Shown: piece after piece, positions 1 through 12,068 of the stretch | Numbering within the stretch: the first letter of the stretch is position 1 | Layout: each line of letters starts with the position of its first letter | Assembly: GCF_000003815.2 (NCBI RefSeq) | Contig: NC_049986.1 | Location: 2,631,685-2,695,684, forward strand | Direction of reading: 5' to 3' | DNA from: Branchiostoma floridae | Taxonomy: Eukaryota; Chordata; Leptocardii; Amphioxiformes; Branchiostomatidae | DNA: 64,000 nt | The notes under the pieces: generated by a model | Told to the model about the DNA's origin: nothing | The model's database searches: none | What the model saw: only the letters and a program-made list of their open reading frames with translations | Program-made: the position numbers and the translations under genes

Positions 1-3000
1 TGAACAGAAAAATGTTAAGGTTGTTTATCTAAAGCATGTACTGGACTTGTGTTCCGCTGAAACATTGGTGCACAATTTATTTCTAACTTCAAGGAGAAAT
101 AATTGAACACCAGATCTGTGTCGGTGGTCTCTGCCTGTCGCCAGGGGCCTGACATAACAATCCGGTAGGATATCATCTCAGTTGATCCTTCCGAAATTCA
201 GGCTAATTCTGGAGGATATCACTCTATCTTCCTGACCCCATTTCTGCTGGATTGTTTGGAATAATTGATTTGATTACCATGTAGATCGACTAGCAGTTGA
301 TTACTCCTGGTCAAGGAGGTGAACTTCCCTAGGTGCCGTAGTTGTAAATTTGACCAACCCTTTTCTATTGAATGTCAGATTCAAATTGTATCATACCTCA
401 AGTTAGACAGTAAAATGAGCAGCCGGAAAACGTTGCCGTCACTGTTTTACTTATCTAGCAATTCGATAACATGCAAAAGAATACCTGGGCTTTTCACAAG
501 AAAATGTGCGATTATGTTAACAGCTGTGTTTGGCAGCAACCTTTAAAAGGGTGTTGTGAAGTGGTAATTGAATATGATATATGCCATGATGTTGTGGCAT
601 TAAGCCATGTGCGTCAGTAATGGTGCCACTGATTCTCACCAAACTGGGTCAATGACGTGTTCCCATCGATTGACCCGCTTGAACCTGATATGTATTGATC
701 CGAGTTACCATGGTGAGACCAGGGGCTCAGTAGGGACAAATGGGAATGTTTGGAGAATTAAGTCCGGCTTTCATTTCCAAGGACTTACCAGTCAATGGTT
801 CTGCAACTGCATGTGTTTCCCCTTCAACTTAAAGCTATACTATGTAATATTTGGACAATACAAAAAGTAGATTTTCCTGCCATTTCTTTACATAGTAAGC
901 TAAACCTACCATTGAATACATTGAATACCAAGGCTCAGTGAGAGAAGTTACAACATCAGTGCATCATACAAACATGTCTACAAACTGTGATCTTCCTACA
1001 TGGACCTCCAATTCCAGAGGTTACGATCCAATGAAAACAGCTTTTCCTAACTGTATATAACGGGCACACAATTGCTGGTGTCATGTTTCCCATAACAATT
1101 GAAATATTGATGTTTCACGATACAGTTCAGGTTATTGGAATTACATGTATGACTTGTAAAGACACAGTGGAACTGTAAATCACAAGGAGTTTGGGAAAGC
1201 CAGAGTTATGTGTTGCAAACGTGAAGCAAAAATCTTTGACCTAACTAAGGACAGATGATCTTTGTATCATGTGGATGGCATTGGTTGTGTTAAACATTAT
1301 TTCTACATACTAAAAGAGCATTAACTATCACCAGAAGTAACAATTGAAAGTCTACATTTTTGTGAAATGCACTTTGTTATGAATAGGCTACAATGTGCTG
1401 TTGGGTTGTCATAAAAACAAGATATTTGACGGCAAGTCCAAAATCTATGTTGGCTGTTACATTTAAAAGGTTTATGTGAAAAGTATGGATGATATAAAAG
1501 GATGTTAAAATTACTTGAAATAAATGAAAGATAAATCAACATTACAGCAAAACTGAATGTTATTATTTTCAAGTTTTTTTTATTCATTATGACAATACAA
1601 AATGTAGGCACACTGTCCAGATTCAACAGCAGTGACTGTTTAACATAACTCCCTCCATTTCATTGTTATCAAATTGCAAAGGAAAGAGTACAAAAACCCA
1701 CACATAGCACTTCAAAGCTGGGTATCACTTCCAAAATCCTTGCAAGCTTGGGTATAGTCATTATCTGCATTCTTTCCCTCAGGCAATATACAACTTGTTC
1801 AGTACAAATTGATAAAAAACTCAAGATGAAAGACTAAAAGTTACAACCCAGCAGTAGGTGTCGTTAGTAGAGTTAGAGAGTTGTAAACTTTATTTGGGTG
1901 ACTTTTCCTTGATTCACATCTGAATTTGGCATTTGATGAGTAACTCTTATAGGAAGACAAAAGAAGGGTGAGGTATGAAATGCCTCGGATGTTGATGGTA
2001 CGTTTGGGGTCAGGATCAAGCCTGGTGGAAGGAAACATGGCTGAGTCACCTCCTGGTATTTAGGTCAGGTATGTGAGTGGCCTTATTAAGGAATCCCTCC
2101 CCTATAGCTTTGCTACCTTTTTAGCAATGAACCAGACCCTTTCTTTATACAGCATAGATACAGAAGTAAGGTCACTGTCAGGAAAGTTGTTTAAATCTTA
2201 GAGGGTGAAATTGTTTCATTTGTTTAGGAGGAAAGTCGTGTATTTTTTCGTAATGTCCAGAAGTTTAAAGACGTAAAGTTTCGGTTAATCTCCTTGTTGA
2301 TAACATTCTTCGTGATGTATGTGGTATTTGTTGTGGGTTTCAGACACAATGTACAAATGTACATAGTTTAAATTGTCTGTATAAAGACTCCCTCTAGCCT
2401 CTAATCATGGCTTCTTTCCTTCTTTTGTTCTATGATAGTCAGGTGGATGACTCCTTTTTGTATGGTGAAAACCTGTTGGGCAAGTCAAGTGTTATTGTCT
2501 ACAGGCCTGGCTGCAACAAAACAAAACCTGGCCCATTTTCTGTGTCCCTGCCTGTTACTACTATCAGATGTCATGGTCATACCAGTTTGGAAGTCAGGGG
2601 TGCAAAAATAGAGTGAAGAAAAAACTGGGTCAGCTGAATTAATCAATCTGTCATTCATATATTGATCATTTCCGAAGGTGTGCAAATGGCACCTGTTTTA
2701 CAAACATCAATTCATGGCCAGAGAAATGTGATCGTTTTCTCATTTACCCATGCATATCAGCAGACAGGAAGGGCTTAAGTTTTAAGTCTACAGTTTACCA
2801 TAACCCAATTTGCTGAAACGACTAAGTGGTCCCATCTAAAACAATGTGTCGGCATGTTATAGTATCATAACTTGAGCCTGCTACCAGAAACCGTCCTCAC
2901 TGTTAGCTTTTGTTTGGAACAGGTTGTATCTAATTTGCTTCATTGCTTGAACTTCATGAATTGTCAAGATATGAAAATGTTTGACTATGACTAGTAGAGG

Positions 3001-5064
3001 CACTGAGAAGTCTTATGAAAAAAAGCGGCGCCTTGCCTCCCCCGTTTGCGTCATGGTCAGGGCCATGGGTGTGGCATTCACAGAGGAATCTAGGTCACTA
3101 TCATTCATCAACTTGGGTTGGAAGGTGGAGGTGACAGAACATGGGTAGGTGCACCCTTTCTTCTGTGCAGCACAGGTTATTCTAGCTGCAAAATATACAC
3201 CAGAGGTGGAAGTTTAGTAGGGAAATGTTCAAGGTTTGATAGTATGATGATGTGTAGTGTTCTTGTACCTTTACTTTAAAGCCTGCAACCCAATTGGTGG
3301 CAGTGAGTCTGTTCATATACATGTTATGCATGAATTGATGTTGTGTGACAGCCAGGTACCACAAGCATTACAGTCCTACCCTCCATTTTGTTAGAGAACA
3401 TTCGGCCACAAAATGATGGCCGTTTAAACCACAGATACTCACCAGAATGCTGTTGTTTGCTTTCTGTCCTTGGGATGTGAAGGTCAAAGGCAAGCTGTAT
3501 AATTTTATTTCAGTTCTACTGTTTTAGTTCAATATATAAAAGCAGTGTTATTCTGTAGAATAGCCCTGGTGGAACATAGTAATGCAGTATAGCAATCCCT
3601 CTGTAGGTTTCTCGGAAATTTTACTATCAAAACATTCATGCAGAACATGGGAGGGATTTGGAGTAAGATTCATATCCCTTTTGTGCATGTATCGGCCATT
3701 ACGGATTGTAGGTAAGGCACCATGAATTTTATTACCTTAACAGTCAGTGGCAGGGTGGAGGGCAATAAATTCCGAGCAACGGTCATAGCTGCATGTACTT
3801 ACTTGCCTGTCACATCATGTTTTACGATTTGCATACAAGGTGTTTTTGTTAGACATATCCTTAGTCTTTTGGGTGATAGGACATGCGATGTACATTGTGG
3901 TACATGGTCAAATGCAGCCTCGCATTCTGATATTATAAACAGCACATCCCCTTACCCAGTTTGGTGCACGCACATGAGTAGCCTGGGTAACACATCATGG
4001 ATGTGAGATGGAATTGGTGGGGACTGTCCAGTAATGTTGCCATGCAGGACTGCCAAATTCACTGCAAAGATCAATGTAAACACTCAGTCCAATTTCTCTG
4101 TCTTCATACATTTTTATAGTGTGTGAAGACAGCATGAGCAGTGCTGTATGTGTGTAAGCTGCGAGGAAATTTAGAATTTCACAGTGATTATATGCAGGCT
4201 AGTGATTTAGGGGGAGATGGATTGGGAGAAGGATGCTTCACTGTCCCCTACCAGGTCATGGGGTTTTATAAATAGCAGTTAAAGGGGTGAGAGGGTGGAG
4301 CTATATATGTGGTTGCTTGTGTGTCCTGCTAAATGTACCCTGAAAATATAGCCTACCCCCATAACCCTGGATCATGTGTGGCCCACCAAGCGTTAATGAG
4401 CCTTCTCAATGTTGAGTCCATAAAAAAACATTAAAGACAACATGTGAACGACGCAGACCTGATCTTCTAGTTCTCATTCAAAAATTCAGCCTTTGTTGCG
4501 AGATTTGAATCACTAAACCCCCATAATTATCGAGAACAAAGTAGTGATAAAAACATCATTTGTTTCAGTCAGGCCTGCTAGTAATGCAGTTTACATAACA
4601 AAAGATGACCAACAATTACTGTAAAATAAAGCACAGAAGGCTGTCAGGGATTTTATTGTGGGATGTAGTAATGGTAACAATGTTATGACTCGGTGGTGAT
4701 ACTTTGGTACCAGCACTCCCCTGTTTTTCCTCAGTGATGAGTGTGGCAGTCACAAGTATGTAGGTCAAAGTTATTTGGCAGGGCCTGTGCAGGAGCAGCT
4801 GTTATCTGCTGATAGTGATACCGCTGCCACTCTCCTAACAGATGGGAGTTCTCAGGCAGGAAGATACAGGGGTCATTGCAAAGGTCAGAGTCTTCAAGTG
4901 GACAGTGCTGGACAAGTAATGAATCGAAGATGAAAAGCTTTCAGCAGGTTCATTTTGAGTATTTTTCGTACTGGTAAACACTGCTTTAAAGTTCAAATAC
5001 AATATCTTTTCGGCAATATTCTGTAGGAAGACTTTCCTCTTTTCCTGAAATTTCAAGCCTGGTT

Positions 5065-5275
5065 CATACTAGTGCTGTCTCCAGCTTTAAAATTTTTTGT
5101 GTCCCAGTCATTGTTTGGGAGCCCATGTTGTTGATTTTCCTGGTAAAATTTGTCATTTTAATCTTAATATGAAAGTACATTTTCAAGTTTCATGCCATTT
5201 TGGGGATGGATGGGGTAAAATTATTTTCTGTCCGAACAATAAAATTCCCATCCCTGGACAGAAGGATAAGTACTG
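5065..5275. repeat. Dispersed repeat, copy A
   Basis: This stretch aligns by eye with 13945-14200: both contain a CTAGTGCTGT-TCCAG start, TGTTGTTGATTTTCC, and an end rich in TTTCTGTCC. A shorter related piece in opposite orientation may lie near 21240-21340. No coding capacity is visible. The class of element is unknown. Confidence 0.4.
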
Positions 5276-6276
5276 GAGTCCATATACGGTAGAAGAATGA
5301 AGACCTTTATTGCATAAAGAAAGACTTCTGAAATGTACATAAATCTCCTCAAGTTAATTCCAATCCTCTCAAGATACACTAAAATTACAAGGACATATTG
5401 CATGCATGCAATGATTATTTAACTTTTGTCAAAAGTTCATTTTGTGGACTGTTTGAATTGGTGCTGAATGGATAGAATTGCCCTATACGAATGTACTGGA
5501 TATGAGAAATACGGGGCAGCTGCTATAAATGGTTTTAGTGCTGCCTGATTACTGGGCGGAATCCACAAATCTCGGACAGGAAGGCAGGTGACATTTTAAA
5601 ACCCACACTCATATTTTCCCTGTTCAGAGTGATTTCCTGTGGCAAATAATGTAGTTAAAGTACCTGCAGCAAATGCCATTTCCTAGAAGGACTCAGGAGA
5701 AGATATTTTTACCACGAAGTAACCTTTTTACCCTGACTCAACATCCTGTTGAACTACTAGTAAGGAAAGTGTTTCAGGCATGATGTTGACATGCCCCCCT
5801 CCCCCCCCCCCCAAAAAAAAGAATGAAGAACTGTTCTTTCTTCCTGTTTTGAAGCAGAACTAGACTTTGGATGGAAAATTTGTAGCCTATAAATGAGGAC
5901 GGTTTGTTTAAAGATGTTTTTGAGTCAAAGACTAATGGCCAACTACTAGTACTTGTATTCAAATTAGGAATGATACTTACGTTACTAGACTAAGTATGTG
6001 TTTGATTTCTGGGTTCCCTGTGACAGTGATGACTGAATATGTAAAGATTTCTTCTTCTTTCTTACTGCCTAGCCTCTAAATTGAGAGATTTTTAACTCAA
6101 TATAATGTAGTTAACTGTATGGTTGAAATAATGACACAGCTGTAGTTTTTTATCCTTCATAATTTGACTCAACAAGTTTTGTTGGCATTTATGGTAAGTT
6201 ATATGGAGAGCATTTTGTATCAAAGAAACACACTAACCATTCATTTATTTTTGTTGTGAGCTGAAGACCTCTTTAG

Positions 6277-6371
6277 CCTGATTAAATCTCGCTTATAGCA
6301 GCCCGCCAAACATTTGCCGGAGGGGCCAGTTACAGCCCTGGACAGCGGAGTTTGTGTTACACAGACTAAAG
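6277..6371. repeat. Short dispersed repeat, copy 1 (second copy at 21053-21156)
   Basis: The segment starting AGCCTGATTAAATC and ending GTTTGTGTTACACAGACTA recurs at 21053-21156 with only a few changes and small indels. It is noncoding and of unknown class; it looks like a fragment of an interspersed repeat family. Confidence 0.6.
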
Positions 6372-8776
6372 ACCTCTTCTTTGGTACTATAATTGTTTTG
6401 TCCCTGTGATAATTGTTTCTACTGAATTTACTCCTTCAAAAAAAAAGTCAAAGGGTAAGAAGTCTTGATGGCATGCTTTCAATGGACAATGAAACTATGC
6501 AAATTGAGGCTTTGGCTCTTTGCCAACTGATTGGATATATGACAACTGTCCTGTCATTTGGTAATTCATCCTAAAAAAATTATATCCACTGTAAGATTAC
6601 TAGGATTAATTAGAGATATTTATCAAATGTTTGTACTCAGATGGACTAAAGAATGATCATAAAAATCATGGAAGGGCAAATTAAGATGATTTGAAAATTG
6701 TGGATTCATAAACAAATCTCTTTGGTAGCTTTTGGCATTATGTAACATTTACATGACATGCTTGAACAGATGTTTTGAGGATGAGATCCTTATGTAGTAA
6801 ACAAGAGAATGTCAGGGCTAGCTTATAGCCAATGTCTGTAGAAACCTCTGAAGTCAAACCACTTAACCTATAGGCTGTGTCCTTGGTCAGACATATTGAC
6901 TGATCACCCTGCAGCCTGTATGGGCACCATGCCTTGATCTGTGCCAACATGGCCTTGAAAGCTAATAGCTGAAAATCATCCAGCCTTGGGTTCACATGCC
7001 TTTCAAACTTGGCGCGCGGAGGTCACGAGGCATGGGCGATTCCACGGCACCATCGTTGAAACAAGATAAAACGGCTTGTACCATGCTGTATTGGCACCCC
7101 TTGAATAGGGTACTGTTGTTTATATACAACAGTTGTTCTGTGTGGGGAGTCAGTATTGAATGTTCAGCGTAACCTTGAACTCTGCTACACTTTGGCTGAA
7201 GTCCAAGTTTGAGCTCCTGTGTGTCACCTCTCCTTGATTATAAACCCCAGACGGTCTGTAGAGATCCTGATAGAGAGGCTAAAACTGGCACACATGTCGT
7301 TTAAAGTGTGGCGCCCAAAGTCACGGGACCGGGTGATTCCAATATAGAGACAGATATAGGACCTGGTGTGTTTTGTAGAGTCAAGAGCTATTGAAATTAT
7401 CCTATAGTTCACTTAAGTTTAGAATAAACCCTGTGGTAGATATGTGATTTCTTCTGGGACAATAAAGTATCAGACGTTTCATTCATGTTCAGTTATTTGA
7501 TGGTCTTCATTGATTTTGGCATCTACAGTTGGCAAGCAGCCAGTGTCTGCTATTACAACTTTTGGAACTCTTCCAGCAAAGGCAAATAGGCAGTCAAAAT
7601 GACAATAAGACATATAATTAGAATACTGTTTGGGGTACATTTAGACATTTTTTTTGTCCCACTGCAAATTGGTATAGATGGCTAACAATCGGTGTTCATG
7701 AGTTAGAACTTAGACTCTGCTACATGCTATTACCACCTAACTTTAAGTACTCTCAAGACTTATTGCAAATAACTTTTCAAGCAAGGGTTTAAAAATGGGT
7801 ACAGCATTATTGTCAGATTACATGCTGGACTGCTTATTTGTTCAATAAGGAGACCAAGCGAGGAAATAAAATTGTCAGTTGTAGAAAAATAGTATTCTAT
7901 ACCATAGAATACACCAAATCCTTGGGATTGTACTGACATACATGTACAGGGGCTCCCCCTATCTGACACTATGAAAAGTGCAGATTTTCATGAATGTTCA
8001 TTTTTTATAACACTTGTTCTGATTAAGCCATTCCATTTGAGATCAAAATGATAACTAACGAGACTGGGCATAGGTTGGAACTACCTGTAGAGAGACAAAC
8101 CTTAAAAGCTTTATTAGTGGCTAGGGGGAGTTAGTAAAAACTGTAATAACATGGTCCATTAAAAGCCATTGCCGTATTTACATCTTATAGCCGATATACT
8201 AGTAGCCATCCTTTAGCATAACACTCCAAAGCCGCCTCGAAAAGCAGGGTGGCTCTGCTAAAATCAAATTACTGTTGTAAAATGATAATGACCTCAGCCT
8301 TTAGTCTCTTCAACGCTAGGTAGCCTTTTGGGAACAGGTTAATCCTCTATGATCTTGTCAAGTCTGAAGAGCATAATTTATGAAAGAGCCTTTCATGTTG
8401 GTATGGCTCATGAACACCATCTAGTGGTTGATGGTGGTACTGCATGTTCTTGGTAAGATGGTTGCTTTTATGTTTTGATTATTGATGATTGAGTATTTTT
8501 TGTGTGTAGAAAGAACACTTTTGCCCTTTTGATTGCAGTCTTGATTGTTTAACCATTTTAATCATTTTCATTCCACATCAAATCTATTTTTAAAGGATGT
8601 GAGCACTGAGCATGTCAATACCTATGCACTAAATAAACAGTATATCCTTTTTTCTCAGGAATTACGTAAAATTTCACTCAAGGGAATGTAATTGAGTTGA
8701 TGTGGCCCAAGAGAGTACTACTCAGGAGCCCCTGTTAATTGCATTCTCAAGGTTAATATTTAATGTACATGGGCAG

Positions 8777-8834
8777 TCGATACTGTCAAGTATTTCTATG
8801 GCGCTTGTACGACAGAAATACTTGACAGTATCGA
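8777..8834. repeat. Perfect 21-bp inverted repeat (hairpin)
   Basis: Positions 8777-8797 and 8814-8834 are exact reverse complements (arm begins TCGATACTGTCAAG) around a 16-nt loop. A transcript would fold into a fully paired 21-bp stem. It may be a tiny foldback element or a hairpin RNA; no flanking evidence separates the two. Confidence 0.75.
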
Positions 8835-8927
8835 TGGTCTAGGTCACGAAAGCCGCTGTTCTTTTGTTGTGTCAATGAAAATTTCATAATTATTTCTGTG
8901 TCTGAGTATTATTTGTTTATAAATATA

Positions 8928-9016
8928 GTGCTGTCACAGACTCGAAACCACCACAAACACTTTGTTTTCTCTCACGAAACGAAATTAGATCCGGCAAACT
9001 TTAAATGCTTTTACAG
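8928..9016. repeat. Degenerate fragment of the CTGTAAATGC MITE family
   Basis: It contains AAACCACCACAAACA followed by AAATGCTTTTACAG, matching the internal and terminal parts of the better-preserved copies at 15458-15667 and 19390-19596. It appears to be an old, mutated copy. Confidence 0.45.
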
Positions 9017-11977
9017 TATTACTACTTCTTGCCTCTCCTTAATTGTGGATGACAATTAGAAGAAAAATACAGATAATATTGTTTCTTTTAGAAATAAATG
9101 AAGCCCTACAGTGGAATGAGTAGTAATGGTACCCCAACATAGTAAAGTTCATGTGGATGCTTTTAAGGTGATATGATATCCTGGTTGCGTTGTTTATATT
9201 GTAACAGTTACTCCTCTGACACTCGTTTGATTGCACTTTTATCTGCCAGGTCAAAGACGAACTGAGCATATACATTGGCAATCTCCAACCCCCCACCCTA
9301 ACACCCCTCCCTGACACTGCTATTTGATTAGAATGAAGACAGGATGTACAAGGGACAAAAATGATAAATTCATGCATCCTCTGAGAAATGCCACACATCA
9401 CTGTTATGTCCAATTGTCTGGGGATGCGTTGGTGGTAATGTTGGATTGGGACAATTTGCGGATGGGGAAGATGAAATTGAAACGATTGCAGGCTGATTCC
9501 GCAGTCTGATATTATGGCCTTTTGCTCTTGACCTAATGTTTATTGATGGGAAGTTACAGGAAGGTCACGCTACTGTTTTGCATGTTGGTTGAGATGAATC
9601 GTGTTCATTGCCAAGGGCATGTAGGGAGGGGCAGCGGGAACTGTATGTTTATGCAGGATCTGTTTTGTGGACAATAATGGATGCTCAGGTAAGCAACAAT
9701 TGTACTGTTACGTTGCCTCCTGTGGACTTGATAATTGTGTTGTCACCTTGCAGTACTCAGTGGTGATGTACTGCAGAGGGTTTTTTTTGTTGGACAATTA
9801 GAAATAACACAATTATGAACCGTGGGAAAGAGGGAAAAATGGTATATTTTCAAAATAATGTTTTATTTTAGAGCAAGACATTTTTCATGCCGAGTGGAAA
9901 GCTAGTTGCAAATTTCAAGTTCAGAAATTTGTCTATTCTAAGATTAACATTGTCTTTGTGCTGATAATATTGATGCAAGGGATATGACACCTGCCTCTTC
10001 AGGGTTCATGTCCACTCAGGAATGTTTGTTTTGGGGGAGTGTCAAGGTTAGGGTGTGAGTGTGTGTTCCTGGTAAATATGGCCAGCTGCACCTATTCACA
10101 GCCACAACAATCTCAAGGGCGGTGTCGTAAAAAGTACCGGTAATTATCAACAGCGTGGTGATATTCTTACTGCATGTATGATGCAGGCATGCTTACATTT
10201 ATTGTGCATAATATATAATGAAGGGCCATCCATACACACAGAAGAAAACATCAGTGGAAAGGGCATTCCTCTCAGGCTTTGAGGGAGATGCTACCATGTA
10301 CTCAATGTATGATGTAGGGTTAAAAAATACAAATACTGGGTGCATAGGTACGCTGAAAAACAGAACCTGATTTTTGACAGAGAAACACCTTGTAATTCGT
10401 AGTTTTACAGGTAAAAAAATTACAGTTAGGTATATAGAATTTCAAATTCAAAGTCTAAAAATAGGCAGAAGGGTTTGCTGACCGTAAGTTTCTTCAGTGC
10501 AACCAATTTATGACCTTAGATGCACCTGTACACCTATTCCCAAAAATGAATTTGACCCTGCGTTGCGGACACAGGATATTGGGTGTTTTCTTAGCGTGTG
10601 TGGGGGAACAAAGGTGGCAGTACCTGGTCCAGTGTCAAGGCCAGGTCATGTGTGCTGCTCAAATACAAAGGGGATACACTTCACCTGCCATGGTGCCATT
10701 GGCTGGTCTCATGGGGATTGTGTGCAAGCCAAAAAACAACACCTTACCACGGGCAGTGCAACGTGAAGTAAGGTATACTCAGAAGAAAGGTGTTTGTATT
10801 GCTTGTGTGATTCATGAGATGAAATGTCTATCCTAGACTCATTTAAACTTAAGCCGAGCGGTCAAGTCTGAATTTTCCGTCATGTGACCTACAACCTATG
10901 AGTATGAATGGCCATGTGGTTGAAAGTTTGTTGGTTGTAGGCACCATTTCGCAATACCGAGATTGCGTAGTTGACTTTGATAAGATAGCAGCAAAATAGT
11001 GCCATCACGGGAAATTTGCTCACAAAAATACTTGTGTAGATGAAGTACAGTGTTTTAAGCAATTGATGTGAGGTTCCTTTTGAAATAGGTGTAAATGATT
11101 TCTCCATTTCTGAGGAATTTTTGTTGTGTTACATAAGTCAAGTAAGTCAAGTTATATAAGGGACCACACCCGATATGTTTGTTAATGAGTAATCGGGACT
11201 TACTATTTTTTCAAATTGAATAATGCATAATTATGAACATTGGCTTGAGATCGAATTTCAATTTTCTTGTTGATATAAGCTGAGAACATAGGGCATGTCG
11301 AAACACCTTTGGTTGTACATTAAACCTGTAGGAAAACACATGTACACCCACGATAACGTTTAAACAGAGAAGTGGCCATGACCGTGCCTTGAGTCCTTTT
11401 CTTTGCCGCATGACTTCATTCAGAAAGACCTTCACAGCTTCTGTCCAGGTATGCAGGACAACTGTCAAACCATCTGTCTTCTTTGTCCACAGGAAGCAAG
11501 TTATCCATGAAACTTGAAAGAACAAAATTTATCACTTCTTGAAATAGGTTTCTTCCTGCTTGCTATTTCCGTATTTGTGACCTGTATTTAGCTTGTTGTT
11601 GAAAAGTGGACTTGCTAATCATTCATTGCTACTGTTTGTGTGTAAACAAAGGTATTAGGCTTTGTTTAAGGTAGTGAGTTTGACAAAAGAAGCATGTTAT
11701 TAACCTGACACCGCAGGCGGTGGGGTGATAAGTCTTGCTATTGTCAAACGGACGTGCTCCACAGAATGGACTTGTTTGTGCCCAAGTGTGAGTGCGCACC
11801 AACCTCACTGTCATGCCAGAGGCCCAGCCCACAGGTGACCAACCACACAGCTATTTGATACAAAAGCACGAGAGGCGGGCACAGTGCATGGTGCATTCAG
11901 TGAGACGAGAAGAGCTAGTGTGCTTAGACCAACCTAGTTCTTGTTCTGGCATAGTGTGTTATGTAGTACACCACAAC

Positions 11978-12068
11978 ATGGCAGACATAGAGACCACCAC
12001 CATGCCTGTGATTGTTGACTCCTTTTCTGCTCATGATTTCCCAAACTTTGGGTTCTTCAAGTTTGGAG
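11978..12068 (+). CDS. NR6A1: NR6A1 coding exon 1 (putative N-terminus)
   Basis: ATG at 11978 in context CACAACATGG opens 30 codons (begins [14 protein letters not shown], ends FGFFKFG) before a donor GGAG|GTATGT, phase 1. The frame is open further upstream, so an earlier Met at 11792 is possible, but the 11978 start has the better context and more protein-like composition. The phase fits exon 2 exactly, giving a Val across the junction. No known domain covers this segment; nuclear receptor N-termini are poorly conserved. Confidence 0.6.

Larger units (their letters stand above)
1..11977. other. Noncoding region upstream of NR6A1; no gene recognised
   Basis: Short open frames occur on both strands, but none shows a recognisable domain, a plausible exon structure or protein-like composition. 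The sequence is AT-rich with repeat relics (listed separately at 5065-5275, 6277-6371, 8777-8834 and 8928-9016). Noncoding 5' exons or regulatory DNA of the downstream nuclear receptor could lie here, but I cannot place them. Around 5290-5400 a sequence reading (on the minus strand) as a CAATAAAGGTCTTCATTC-like tail resembles the 3' end of the LINE at 44.5 kb and may be a small retroelement relic. Confidence 0.5.
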
